Positions 16,103 to 25,109 of a stretch of DNA of 37,872 nucleotides are shown here, piece after piece (the first letter of the stretch is position 1; each line of letters opens with the position of its first letter). A program made the translations under genes and the position numbers. The stretch is taken from contig NZ_JACJSI010000066.1 of the NCBI RefSeq assembly GCF_014698065.1, positions 1-37,872 of the forward strand. Reading direction: 5' to 3'. The notes below the pieces were generated by a model. That model did not search any database. It worked only from the letters and a program-made list of their open reading frames with translations, and was not told the origin of the DNA. The stretch is from Nostoc flagelliforme FACHB-838. Its GTDB lineage: Bacteria > Cyanobacteriota > Cyanobacteriia > Cyanobacteriales > Nostocaceae.

Positions 16103-16645
16103 TTACACTCGATTAAATTGCTCTAACAATGTTTCAACACTAGCATTGTGATCTAAAAAAGAAAATAAATGCCAGTAGCGGAGTTTTCCTTCTTTATCTA
16201 ATACGAACTGTCCTGGTAAAGGCGCTCCCAGTGCTTGTCCTACTTGATAGGTACGAAAAACTCTACAACTAGGATCACTCAATAATGGCATTTTTAAGCC
16301 TAAATCCCTCACAACTATTTGACTCTGCCTTTCATCGGTACTAGTAATCATTAAAACTTCTATACCGCGATTTTTGAATTGTTCATAATTTTCATTTAAA
16401 GCTTTGATGTGAGGAAAACAAAAAGGACAATATTGCTTTTCGGTAAAGATGCGAGTAAAGGCAACTAATATGGGTTGTTTGCCTTTATAATCAGATAATT
16501 TTACTAATCTTCCGTTGGTAATATCTGGCAGTTGAAAGTCTGGTGTTCCTACTTCCAATCTAAGTTTATTGCTAGCTGGAACTGGTAATAAATTACGGAA
16601 AAATCGCTCATTGAATAAACCACTAAAATCAGTTGAAGTAAGCAT
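16103..16645 (-). CDS. AhpC/TSA-type peroxiredoxin-like protein
   Basis: The 180-residue protein has a thioredoxin-fold redoxin domain from about residue 32. It has the loop TRIFTEKQYCPFC with Cys73 and Cys76 in a CxxC arrangement, the cis-Pro region APLPGQFVLDKEGK (about 137-150) and no signal peptide. The CxxC spacing is thioredoxin- or PrxQ-like rather than typical 2-Cys Prx. It likely reduces peroxides or protein disulfides. The next gene upstream is a typical 2-Cys peroxiredoxin, 232 bases away with a palindromic repeat between, so they may be transcribed separately. Confidence 0.85.
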   Translation of the reverse strand: MLTSTDFSGLFNERFFRNLLPVPASNKLRLEVGTPDFQLPDITNGRLVKLSDYKGKQPILVAFTRIFTEKQYCPFCFPHIKALNENYEQFKNRGIEVLMITSTDERQSQIVVRDLGLKMPLLSDPSCRVFRTYQVGQALGAPLPGQFVLDKEGKLRYWHLFSFLDHNASVETLLEQFNRV

Positions 16646-16755
16646 AATAGTATTTTGGCTTTTAGATTGTCAAAAAGTTATGGGATATAGCTGTCGCCAT
16701 CAATGTTGAAACTGAATATATTTTTAACTCTGATTATTTAAATACCATTTTATGA

Positions 16756-16821
16756 GAAAACCACAGATAGACACGGAGGTTGACACTGTTTAATGTGTAT
16801 CTCTGTTTATCTGTGGTTTTC
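16756..16821. repeat. Palindromic dispersed repeat
   Basis: GAAAACCACAGATA (16756-16769) is matched by its exact reverse complement TATCTGTGGTTTTC (16808-16821), with partly complementary sequence between. No T tract follows. Elements with AACCACAGA ends are scattered in cyanobacterial genomes. It lies between the two peroxiredoxin genes and may protect or end the upstream transcript. Confidence 0.7.
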
Positions 16822-16877
16822 ATTGATTTTGCTCTTAACTCCAACAGTATGGATTAGAGTTTGCTAGCTAACAAAAT

Positions 16878-17489
16878 TTAGACAGCAGAGAAGTAGACTT
16901 TAGACTTCACTGGGTCAGGATTCATTGTCTTGTCACCAGGTTGCCAACCAGCTGGGCAAACTTCGTCGGGGTGAGACTGAACATACTGAATTGCTTGTAA
17001 TGTCCGCAGGGTTTCATCAACGCTGCGACCAAAAGCTAGGTTGTTGATGGTGGCGTGCTGTATGATACCATCTTTATCAATGATGAATAGACCGCGCAAG
17101 GCAATGCCTGCTGCTGGGTCAAGAACGTTGTAAGCGGCACTAATCTCTTTCTTAATGTCGGAGACTAGAGGATAATTCAGGTCGCCGACACCACCAGACT
17201 TACGATCTGTTTGAATCCAAGCGAGGTGGGAGAATTCACTATCAACGGAAGCCCCAAGGACTTCAGTATTGATTTTATTGAATTCTTCGTAGCGATCGCT
17301 AAATGCTGTGATTTCAGTAGGACAAACAAAGGTAAAGTCTAATGGGTAGAAAAACAGGACGACATACTTACCGCGATAATCGGAAAGTTTAATTGTCTTA
17401 AATTCCTGATCTACCACAGCCGTTGCTGTGAAATCGGGAGCTTGTTGACCAACGCGGAGGCTTCCTTCGGTTCCGTAAGTAAGGGACAT
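16878..17489 (-). CDS. Typical 2-Cys peroxiredoxin
   Basis: The enzyme reduces hydrogen peroxide and alkyl peroxides with thioredoxin as electron donor. Peroxidatic Cys56 lies in FYPLDFTFVCPTEI, and the C-terminal resolving Cys178 in HPDEVCPAGW. The GGVGDLNYPLVSD segment (about 99-111) contains the GGxG feature of over-oxidation-sensitive Prx, but the usual C-terminal YF partner is only partly met (VYFSAV ends the protein). Its 203-residue length is normal. AAGGAG before ATG is a clear ribosome binding site. Confidence 0.95.
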   Translation of the reverse strand: MSLTYGTEGSLRVGQQAPDFTATAVVDQEFKTIKLSDYRGKYVVLFFYPLDFTFVCPTEITAFSDRYEEFNKINTEVLGASVDSEFSHLAWIQTDRKSGGVGDLNYPLVSDIKKEISAAYNVLDPAAGIALRGLFIIDKDGIIQHATINNLAFGRSVDETLRTLQAIQYVQSHPDEVCPAGWQPGDKTMNPDPVKSKVYFSAV

Positions 17490-17620
17490 TAACCTAATTC
17501 TCCTTTATCGGTTTAGTAGCGTTGGAATTCGGGTCAAGTAAAACTCACCCATCCACGCTCTCACAGTTTAATTACGATCTGTTACGACTATATCATACTC
17601 ATAACGATTTTGAGTAGCAA

Positions 17621-19819
17621 ATGTCTGATTTAGATACAAGAGAATGGTTGCTTACTAATGGCTTGGGAAGTTTTGCTAGCGGTACAATTTCTGGTGTCCG
17701 CACGCGCACTTATCATGGTTGGTTGTTTGCCGCGACAAACCCACCTTCTGGGCGAACTCTGCTGTTTTCGCACCTAGAAGCTAGTTTGGAAGTATTAGGG
17801 AGTGTTGTAGCACTGGGCACAAATTTTTGGGGTAACGGTAAAATTGAGCGGACAGGCTACGAACTGCTACGCTCTTTTGATATTAACCCAGTTCCAAAAT
17901 GGACTTGGGGTCAAGATAACTGGCAGTTAACTAGACAATTGCTAATGCCCTATGGTTTGGTGGGGACTGGGGACTGGGGACAAGGGGGGATAAGCAATGC
18001 CCCATACCCAATGCCCCATGATGCTAGTTGCTACCCTGGGGGAACGCTAAAAGCGCACAAGTCGGCAAAGCCGCCCAACGCACTGGCTCCACAATGCCTC
18101 ATGCCCAATTCCCCTGCCCAATTTTGCGATCGAATTTTAATTCAGTATCGCTATGAGGGGAGTCATACAGCAATTTTACGGTTGCGACTGTTGATAGCAG
18201 AACGGGACTTTCACCATCAGCAGACTGCTAGTCAAGAATTAAAGTTTTCACAATTACTAGGGCAACAGCAAATCTGTCTGCAAGCAATCAATTCTGGGCA
18301 TTTCGGTATACCTTGGCACTTGCGCTGGACACAAGGAAATTATCAACCAGATGCAGTTTGGTATTGGGATTATAGATTGTCTGAGGAGACGAAACGGGGA
18401 TTAGGCGACAAAGAAGACTTGTACAGTCCTGGTTATTTGATAGTCACACTCCAACCAGGAGATGCTGTGACTCTAGAAGCACGAGTAGGTTTTCCCGACT
18501 CGGTGTCAGGTGTTCTCAGCCCTAAAACCTTTGCAGAAGCCGTGGAGGCAGAGCAAGAAAGGCTCTCACAGATTTTTGGATGGAGTAAAGGAGGGGCTAG
18601 AGATTGGGGACTGGCGGCTGGGGAAGAGTTTTCCAATCCCCAATCTCCAATACTCAATCCCCAATTCCCAGTTAGGCAACAACTACTCAAAGCAAGCGAT
18701 CAGTTTATTGTTTATCGAGCCTCAATTGCAGGCCCCACGGTCATTGCTGGTTATCACTGGTTTAATGACTGGGGACGCGACACATTAATCGCCTTACCGG
18801 GGTTGGCATTAGTTCCACAGCGCTTTGACCTGGCAAAAGGAGTATTGCGAACTTTTGGACATTATTGTCGCCACGGTTTGATTCCTAATGCATTTCCTGA
18901 TGTCAATGGCGAACCGATTTATAACAGTATTGATGCGGCGTTGTGGTGGATTGAAACTTTAGGACTTTATTTAGAAGCTACCCAAGACTGGGAATTTTTG
19001 GCAGAGCAATTCCCCTTAGTACAGCAAATCTACAAAGCATTTGTCGGTGGTACACATTTCAATATCCAGATCGATGCTACTGATGGGCTAGTTAGTTGGG
19101 ATGCTCCTGGTGTAGCCCTTACCTGGATGGATGTGGTAATTGGGGCACATCCCGTTACTCCCCGTTACGGTAAGGCAGTGGAAATCAATGCGCTGTGGTA
19201 TTCAGCTTTATGCTGGCTAAGTCGGTGGGCAGAGTGCTTAAGCCAGCTTGAGTTTGGTGATTCAGTGCGTCTCACTAAGCAAGCACAGCGTTATGCTCAA
19301 CAAGCACAAAATGTGAAAACCTCGCTGCAAAAGTTCTGGAATCCTCAGCTGGGTTATTTATACGATACTATTGAGCCGGACGATCGCCGGAATTTTCAAG
19401 TTCGTCCCAATGCCATTTTGGCGCTGTCACTGCACCATTGCGCCTTTTCTGAACAGCAAGGGTGTCAAGTATTAGATTTGGCAACTTTCAGCTTACTTAC
19501 CCCCTATGGTCTTCGCAGTCTCGATCCAGGAGATCCCGAATACAAAGGGAGATATGAGGGCAATCAAGAGCAACGCGATCGCGCTTATCACCAAGGCACT
19601 GTTTGGGCTTGGCTAATTGGGCCATATATTCGGGCTTGGCAACGTTTTTATCCACAGCGATCGCTGCCTTTTGATTGGCAACCTCTGCTAGATCACTTCT
19701 TATTTGACGCTTGTCTTGGTTCTATTTCTGAGATTTTTGATGGCGATGCACCTCATAAGCCCAGAGGAGCGATCGCTCAAGCTTGGTCAGTTGCCGAAGT
19801 AATTCGCCACATTAAATAG
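17621..19819 (+). CDS. Glycogen debranching enzyme (amylo-alpha-1,6-glucosidase family, GH133-like)
   Basis: The 732-residue protein has an N-terminal domain starting EWLLTNGLGSFASGTISG (about 8-25) and a C-terminal (alpha/alpha)6 domain with WFNDWGRDTLIALPG (about 380-394), typical of bacterial GDE_C enzymes that remove alpha-1,6 branches of glycogen. Two segments (about 114-169 and 323-350) are not enzyme-like. They translate dispersed GGGGACTGGGG / CCCCAATCCCC repeats, yet keep the frame open. The inserts probably sit in surface loops; whether the enzyme still works is unknown. The gene is divergent from the peroxiredoxin gene. With glgC and the GH13 gene it gives this 16-kb stretch a glycogen theme. 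Confidence 0.9.
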   Translation: MSDLDTREWLLTNGLGSFASGTISGVRTRTYHGWLFAATNPPSGRTLLFSHLEASLEVLGSVVALGTNFWGNGKIERTGYELLRSFDINPVPKWTWGQDNWQLTRQLLMPYGLVGTGDWGQGGISNAPYPMPHDASCYPGGTLKAHKSAKPPNALAPQCLMPNSPAQFCDRILIQYRYEGSHTAILRLRLLIAERDFHHQQTASQELKFSQLLGQQQICLQAINSGHFGIPWHLRWTQGNYQPDAVWYWDYRLSEETKRGLGDKEDLYSPGYLIVTLQPGDAVTLEARVGFPDSVSGVLSPKTFAEAVEAEQERLSQIFGWSKGGARDWGLAAGEEFSNPQSPILNPQFPVRQQLLKASDQFIVYRASIAGPTVIAGYHWFNDWGRDTLIALPGLALVPQRFDLAKGVLRTFGHYCRHGLIPNAFPDVNGEPIYNSIDAALWWIETLGLYLEATQDWEFLAEQFPLVQQIYKAFVGGTHFNIQIDATDGLVSWDAPGVALTWMDVVIGAHPVTPRYGKAVEINALWYSALCWLSRWAECLSQLEFGDSVRLTKQAQRYAQQAQNVKTSLQKFWNPQLGYLYDTIEPDDRRNFQVRPNAILALSLHHCAFSEQQGCQVLDLATFSLLTPYGLRSLDPGDPEYKGRYEGNQEQRDRAYHQGTVWAWLIGPYIRAWQRFYPQRSLPFDWQPLLDHFLFDACLGSISEIFDGDAPHKPRGAIAQAWSVAEVIRHIK
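17960..18127. repeat. Dispersed repeat inserted in frame in the debranching enzyme gene (copy 1)
   Basis: GGGGACTGGGGACTGGGGA on the left and GCCCAATTCCCCTGCCCA on the right bracket about 168 bases that look like intergenic repeat DNA but read through without a stop. It translates to a Gly/Pro/Asn/Ala-rich insert of about 56 residues. Confidence 0.75.
18587..18670. repeat. Dispersed repeat inserted in frame in the debranching enzyme gene (copy 2)
   Basis: GATTGGGGACTGGCGGCTGG is followed by CCAATCCCCAATCTCCAA and CCCCAATTCCC, forming a loose inverted repeat. It adds about 28 residues in frame just before the catalytic domain. Confidence 0.75.
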
Positions 19820-19886
19820 TGCTGAATATAATTTTCTTGACCAAGGAACTTCTAACCTGCTGAAAAATATCGGTTGCTCACATCTT

Positions 19887-20015
19887 ATATCATGTTCGGC
19901 AAATCACTTATAATATGTCATTGCGAATGCAACGAAGTGGAAGGAAGCAATCGCAAAGGTTTGGGATTGCCGCGCTACGCTCGCAATGACATAAGTATTA
20001 AGTCGAACATGATAT
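19887..20015. mobile_element. MITE-like palindromic element (129 bp)
   Basis: Terminal inverted repeats ATATCATGTTCG (19887-19898) and CGAACATGATAT (20004-20015) flank an inner palindrome, TGTCATTGCGA at the left and TCGCAATGACA at the right. The ends resemble CCGGACATGATAT found around the IS630 fragment at 36 kb, so this may be a non-autonomous relative of that family. It carries no gene. Confidence 0.75.
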
Positions 20016-20111
20016 TACTTATCACTCCCGGTTTGCCCATTTGTTCCTGAATTAGAAGAAAGACTACTCAGGAGTAAACGATTGACCACCAAGTTGAGTA
20101 TCTTTTTTGGT

Positions 20112-20140
20112 GCCGCAGCTACGCCCGTCGTAGACATCGC
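20112..20140. repeat. Short dispersed repeat (CCCGTCGTAGACATCGC type)
   Basis: A repeat ending ACGCCCGTCGTAGACATCGC occurs here and, as AGCCCGTCGTAGACATCGC, at 25506-25535. A related copy, GATGGGCTTCGCCTACGC, is near 25664-25683. A perfect inverted repeat TTGGATA/TATCCAA follows at 20181-20200. Otherwise I see nothing coding between the MITE and 20250. Confidence 0.6.
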
Positions 20141-20250
20141 AATTTTGTCAGAGTAATCGTTCTTGGGTCTGCCTCCTTTATTGGATAGCTAGTTATCCAA
20201 GTAAAAAGGGATGCTTTTGGTGAGAGCAATCACAGGACTAAACTAACTCC

Positions 20251-20559
20251 TTAAGAGAAATCCTTAGAGGCTCGACTTTGTGCGATCGCTTTCCTTTGGG
20301 TGCTACAAAGCGAATCTCGACATCGTAACCTGCGAGATGCCTTGGGGAGGTACTTAATTTCTAGGTATGAAGCTTCAAAAGTTCTCCCCGTCAAAGTTTG
20401 TCTGAGTAGTTCAAGGTTGTGGTCACGATTGGCAGCAAATACTTTTAGGCCAATCCAGTCTCGTGAATCAGAGCGATCGCAGTAGCGAACACGATCCCAA
20501 GCAAGTTTGAGATTATCAAGGCTTATAAAGCTATCATATATTGAAGTACTAGTGTTCAT
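20251..20559 (-). pseudogene. Reverse-transcriptase-like N-terminal fragment
   Basis: From ATG 20559 the frame reads MNTSTSIYDSFISLDNLKLA, then WDRVR, GLKVFAANRDHNLELLR and EIKYLPKASR. This resembles the N-terminus of cyanobacterial reverse-transcriptase-family proteins (the fold before the YxDD core). Homology fades after about residue 80 and no catalytic YxDD region exists here, so this is a truncated gene. In the last 100 bases a different minus-strand frame reads GYDVEIRFVAPKGK and ends ISLKELV-stop, which looks like the end of another small protein, perhaps an XRE-type antitoxin. The junction therefore seems to join two gene pieces. Confidence 0.55.
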
Positions 20560-20638
20560 TTGTAACAATAATTACTTCTGGGCAGCTTCAATTACGCTGC
20601 ACTACATCAACAATACGATTAATTACATACTTGATGAA

Positions 20639-21757
20639 CTACCCCTGGCTAGGTTTGCTTGAGCCAGGGGTTTCTACATCCTCTGGACTAGTCTGGGATT
20701 TTTGACGCTTCCTCTGACCTAGTTGCTTCATACTTGCCGCAGTTTTGCGGGTATGTGAAGTAGAGCTAGAATCATCTGCGCCTACTAGGTTCGTTCCAAA
20801 CCCAGGTAGTTGATTCGAGTACCAAAGTAAAAGAACTTCGCAAGATGCAATATCACGTTGCTGAGTGTATTTACAATTACTGCAAATATGTACCCTCTGG
20901 TCTAAACTTTTCTTCTCTTGATGACCGCATTTAGGACAAGTTTGGGATGGTTTGATTTTCTTGGTTGGTGCTTCAACAAATACACCAGCAACATCATCTA
21001 ACTTAGCTTTAAGGGATTGCTTAATCATTCCCATACCAACATCGAGGATCGATTTGTTTAGACCAGATTTTTGCTTCTTGCGTTTACCCTTTTTAGCTTT
21101 AGCACTCATGTTTTTGACTTCTAGGTGTTCAGTGACTACCGTGCTGTTACTGCTAATAATTCGTGTAGTCTGTTGATGAACCCAATTCTGACGCTTATTA
21201 GCAACCTGACGATATAACTTGCTAATTTGTTTCTGAACCTTTTTCCACCGTCTAGAAGCTTTCTGTTTTTTCTTGAAATTAGATGAGCGTTTACGCCGCT
21301 TTTTTTTACTTAACTGTTTAATGATTTGCTCTGCATACCTAAAGAATCTGGGAGCAAGAATCAAACCATTATCTTCTCCATTAGTCCAGGCAATGGCATC
21401 ATTGCATCCCAAGTCTATTGCAATTACACCACAATCAGTTTTACGGCTATTTTTCAACAACGTATCATCTATTTCTAAAACTATAGATGCAAACCATTTA
21501 CCATTGCGATGAACTATATCTAGTGCTTTGGGATGCCCCCAAAGTCTAGCTTTACCTCGCATCTGTATCTGACCTATCTTGGTTAATTCTAAATAGCCGT
21601 TATCTCCTGCACTGTGTGCCTTCCAACCCGTAAAGCTTGGATAGCTCCAGCCAGAATAATGTCTGATTGGCTTGAACCTGGGATACTTACCTAAACCTTT
21701 AAAAAAGCGTTGAAATGCAAAATCGACACGTTTTAATGTTGACTGTAAAGCTTGAGA
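20639..21757 (-). pseudogene. tnpB: tnpB (IS200/IS605-family RNA-guided nuclease), N-terminus lost
   Basis: The frame is open from about 21757 to 20639 (about 372 codons) but the usual start is missing; a TGA precedes it. From ATG 21562 the product is 307 residues. TnpB features are intact: RuvC Asp50 in AIDLGCNDAIAW, Glu145 in VVTEHLEVKNM, Asp237 in QQRDIAS, and a zinc finger CPKCG/CSNCK (Cys209, 212, 227, 230). TnpB is an omegaRNA-guided DNA endonuclease that aids transposon retention. About 30 N-terminal residues seem lost at a junction with a tnpA piece near 21757. A hairpin overlaps its 3' end. Confidence 0.85.
20642..20670 (-). repeat. Hairpin at the tnpB 3' end (IS200/IS605 right-end / omegaRNA-like)
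   Basis: CCCCTGGCT (20642-20650) pairs perfectly with AGCCAGGGG (20662-20670) around an 11-base loop, overlapping the last codons of tnpB. Subterminal hairpins at this place are recognised by TnpA, and the 3' end of tnpB commonly forms the omegaRNA scaffold. Confidence 0.6.
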
Positions 21758-21823
21758 TCAGTAGGTGGTGCGCCTTTAGAAATCATCAAAGAATATATTC
21801 GTGCTCAGAAAAAGCCTTCGTAA
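21758..21823 (+). pseudogene. tnpA (IS200-type Y1 transposase) C-terminal remnant
   Basis: The plus strand reads SVGGAPLEIIKEYIRAQKKP and stops at TAA 21821-21823. This resembles the last residues of cyanobacterial IS200/IS605 TnpA. Only about 20 codons remain, and they abut the degraded 5' end of tnpB. In a normal divergent IS605 the N-termini, not this C-terminus, would face tnpB, so a rearrangement has occurred. Confidence 0.55.
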
Positions 21824-22035
21824 TGATTTGTCAAAAGCTCAACTATCCTATTAACTGTTTTACCTGCGGTAAAAATTATCAATAGGACGTTTCACTTTTG
21901 ACTCGCTTACATCTCCTCCCTGCTAACGCTGAGGAAGGGGAATTATGCAAATTCGTTAAAGTGAAGGCCAAAGTAAAGAAAGGTTTCAATAATCTACATG
22001 AGATGCTTTAATTTTTAATAACACACCTCACCGCC
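21824..22035. other. Non-coding stretch with hairpins, probable IS200/IS605 end
   Basis: A nested inverted repeat (CTATT and AATAG outside, TTTTACC and GGTAAAA inside) lies near 21851-21893. An imperfect hairpin CCTCCCT/AGGAAGG lies near 21912-21937. Such subterminal hairpins suit the end of the tnpA-bearing element. No gene is seen before uvrA. Confidence 0.4.
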
Positions 22036-24927
22036 CTACTTCTTCTTCACCGCCGGATACTGTTTCAACACCTGCTTTAAATATTGCCCAGTATAAGACC
22101 TGGGATTTTTTGCAACTTCCTCTGGTGTACCTACAGCAATCAATTCTCCCCCTTTATCACCACCTTCTGGCCCCAAATCTATCACCCAGTCAGAACAACG
22201 AATTACATCTAAGTTGTGTTCAATTACTAATATTGAGTTACCTTTATCTACCAATCTTTGCAACACATCTAACAATTTGTGGACATCGTAAAAAGATAAC
22301 CCTGTTGTCGGTTCATCTATTAAATAAAGTGTCTTACCTGTGGCGCGTCGAGATAGTTCTGTTGCCAATTTCACCCGTTGCGCTTCACCACCAGATAAGG
22401 TAGTCGCAGGTTGTCCTAGTTGGACATAACCCAACCCGACATCAAATAAAGTTTGCAAACGCGCGATCGCTTTGGGTATATTCTGGAAAAAGTCTAAGCT
22501 TTCCTCAACTGTCATTCTCAGTACATCAGAAATAGACTTATCTTTGTACTTCACTTGCAAAGTTTCGCGGTTGTATCTTGCACCTTTACAAATTTCGCAT
22601 TGCACGTAAACATCCGGGAGAAAGTTCATTTCAATAACATTCACACCCTGTCCGCTACAAGCTTCGCAACGTCCACCTTTAACGTTGAAGGAAAATTGTC
22701 CAGGTTTGTAACCCCTAGCTTTGGCTTCTACTGTTTGGGAAAATACATCTCGAATCGCATCGAAAATTCCTGTGTAAGTTGCAGGATTAGAACGTGGTGT
22801 GCGTCCAATGGGAGATTGATCGATAACGATCGCTTTATCAATCGCGTTTAATCCCTGAATTTTATCCAAATGTCTGGGTAAGGGAACTTTCTTAGTTAAA
22901 TGGTGTTGCAGAGATGGATATAGTAATTCATTAATCAACGTAGATTTGCCAGAACCAGACACACCAGTTATTGAGACAAGTTTACCTAGCGGAATGTCTA
23001 CATCTATATTTTGTAAATTGTTCCGATGGGCATTTTTAATTCCCAAACTGCGCCCATTTCCTTCTCGGCGTTCTGCTGGTGTGGTAATTACTCGCCTTCC
23101 TGATAAATATGCACCCGTCAAAGAATCTTCTGCTGCTAATAACGCCTGAAAATCACCTTGGGCGATAATACTTCCGCCGTGAATTCCTGCACCAGGGCCA
23201 ATATCAACTATATGGTTGGCTGCACGAATTGTTTCTTCATCGTGTTCAACGACAATTAATGTATTACCCAAATCACGCAATTTCGTTAAGGTTTTGAGCA
23301 ACCTGCCATTATCTCGTTGATGCAAACCAATACTCGGTTCATCTAAAACGTAGAGAACTCCTGTTAAACCAGAACCAATTTGCGTTGCTAGACGAATTCG
23401 TTGGGCTTCGCCACCAGAAAGGGTCATGGCGGGACGGTCAAGGGTGAGGTAATCTAAACCTACATCTAACAAAAATTGCAATCTGGCTTTGATTTCTCTC
23501 AGGACTAAATCAGCAATTTGTAACTGGCGATCGCTCAACTTAAATTGCTCAATTCTCTCCCGACAATCTCGAATTGATACGGTAGTTAATTCTAAAATTC
23601 CATATTGTCCCAACTTCACCGCCAAGGCTTCCGGTTTTAACCGTTTTCCCTTGCAAACTTCACACGGTTGATCAATTAAATACTGCTCTAATTTTTGCTT
23701 AATTAATTCAGAACCACCCTCATACTGCCGTTGCAAAATTGGGATAGCACCTTTAAAACTCTGCTTTCTTTGCGCTTCTGCGGCTCGTTCATCTTTCTCT
23801 CCAAACAAAATAATTTGTTGCTGTTCTTCTGTCAGCTTGCTCCAATTTGTTTGTAACTCAAACCCATAAATTTGTCCGACGCTATAGAGTAATTCCAAGT
23901 AATAAGAATTATCTTTTTCTGACCAAGGCGCGATCGCAGCATAAACTGGTGCTTCCCAGTCGGGTACGATCAAGTCTGGCGCAAATCTTCTTAAAGTCCC
24001 GATGCCATGACAGTGCGGACAAGCACCATAAGGCGAGTTAAACGAGAACAATCGCGGTGATAGTTCCTCCATTACCGCGCCATGCTCTGGACAGGCAAAA
24101 TTTTCTGAAAATACTAATTCTTCTTCTTTGTCTTGTCCGTCGTCACCAAGCAGGCTCACTAGAATGGCTGCAATCCCACCCGATTGCTTGAGACACGTAG
24201 ACAGAGAATCAACCAAACGCTCCTGAATATCAGCTTTTTTCACCAAGCGGTCAATTACCACTTCGATGGTGTGGGTAAAATTTTTATCCAATTCAATGGA
24301 ATCTGACAGTTCGCGGATTTCGCCATTGATTCGCACGCGGACAAAACCTTGAGATGCCAGACTTGACAAAAGCTTACGATGTGTGCCTTTTTTACCCCTG
24401 ACAACGGGTGCAAGAATTTGGAAGCGGGTGCGGTCTGGTAATTCCATAATGCGATCGCACATCTCATCGATTGTCTGGGGTGCAATACAGCGATCGCATA
24501 TCGGACAATGGGGTTCGCCAGCTCGACCAAACAACAGCCGCAAATAGTCGTAAATCTCTGTCACCGTACCGACAGTGGAACGCGGGTTATGAGACGTTGA
24601 TTTTTGGTCAATGGAAATTGCTGGACTTAAGCCTTCAATCGCTTCTACATCCGGCTTATCCAGTTGTCCTAAAAATTGCCGTGCGTAGGCGCTGAGGGAT
24701 TCCACATAGCGACGTTGCCCTTCAGCGAAAATGGTATCAAAGGCTAGGGAAGACTTACCAGAACCAGAAACGCCAGTGAATACGATTAGGCGATCGCGTG
24801 GCAATTCCAAGTCAATATTTTTCAGATTATGCTGCCTAGCACCCCGAATCCGAATGGTATTCTGGCTGTTGTGGCTGGGGTACGGAAGATGTCCATTCAA
24901 GGATGCTGCTAGCTGTTGGTCTGACAT
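22036..24927 (-). CDS. uvrA: UvrA, excinuclease ABC subunit A
   Basis: UvrA is the damage-scanning ATPase of nucleotide excision repair; it loads UvrB on distorted DNA. The protein of about 963 residues has two ABC modules, each with a P-loop (GVSGSGKSSLAFDT near the start and GVSGSGKSTLINELLYP in the second half) and a signature LSGGEAQR. Zinc-binding Cys pairs are visible in CPICDRC, CEVCKG and CEACSGQG/CEICKG. I prefer ATG at 24927 (MSDQQLAASLNG) over an in-frame TTG at 24939; neither has a strong ribosome binding site. No SOS box is evident. The gene appears intact. Confidence 0.96.
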   Translation of the reverse strand: MSDQQLAASLNGHLPYPSHNSQNTIRIRGARQHNLKNIDLELPRDRLIVFTGVSGSGKSSLAFDTIFAEGQRRYVESLSAYARQFLGQLDKPDVEAIEGLSPAISIDQKSTSHNPRSTVGTVTEIYDYLRLLFGRAGEPHCPICDRCIAPQTIDEMCDRIMELPDRTRFQILAPVVRGKKGTHRKLLSSLASQGFVRVRINGEIRELSDSIELDKNFTHTIEVVIDRLVKKADIQERLVDSLSTCLKQSGGIAAILVSLLGDDGQDKEEELVFSENFACPEHGAVMEELSPRLFSFNSPYGACPHCHGIGTLRRFAPDLIVPDWEAPVYAAIAPWSEKDNSYYLELLYSVGQIYGFELQTNWSKLTEEQQQIILFGEKDERAAEAQRKQSFKGAIPILQRQYEGGSELIKQKLEQYLIDQPCEVCKGKRLKPEALAVKLGQYGILELTTVSIRDCRERIEQFKLSDRQLQIADLVLREIKARLQFLLDVGLDYLTLDRPAMTLSGGEAQRIRLATQIGSGLTGVLYVLDEPSIGLHQRDNGRLLKTLTKLRDLGNTLIVVEHDEETIRAANHIVDIGPGAGIHGGSIIAQGDFQALLAAEDSLTGAYLSGRRVITTPAERREGNGRSLGIKNAHRNNLQNIDVDIPLGKLVSITGVSGSGKSTLINELLYPSLQHHLTKKVPLPRHLDKIQGLNAIDKAIVIDQSPIGRTPRSNPATYTGIFDAIRDVFSQTVEAKARGYKPGQFSFNVKGGRCEACSGQGVNVIEMNFLPDVYVQCEICKGARYNRETLQVKYKDKSISDVLRMTVEESLDFFQNIPKAIARLQTLFDVGLGYVQLGQPATTLSGGEAQRVKLATELSRRATGKTLYLIDEPTTGLSFYDVHKLLDVLQRLVDKGNSILVIEHNLDVIRCSDWVIDLGPEGGDKGGELIAVGTPEEVAKNPRSYTGQYLKQVLKQYPAVKKK

Positions 24928-25109
24928 ATTGGGCGGCAAAGAAGGAGTTTCTTATGAAACAGTCCTTAATAATACTATCTTTAATTAGTTTATAGTAGAA
25001 CAATCGTACTGTTTTAGTTAGTTATCCTTCCAGATTCATGGCGCAGACATCCTTAAGAGTCTGCTAATTTGGAAGCATCCTGATTAAATATCCTTCTGAG
25101 AGCGAAGCT

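Noticed and set aside
22110..24988. Several short plus-strand frames opposite uvrA
   Set aside because: They lie wholly or mostly antisense to a well-conserved gene and resemble no proteins.
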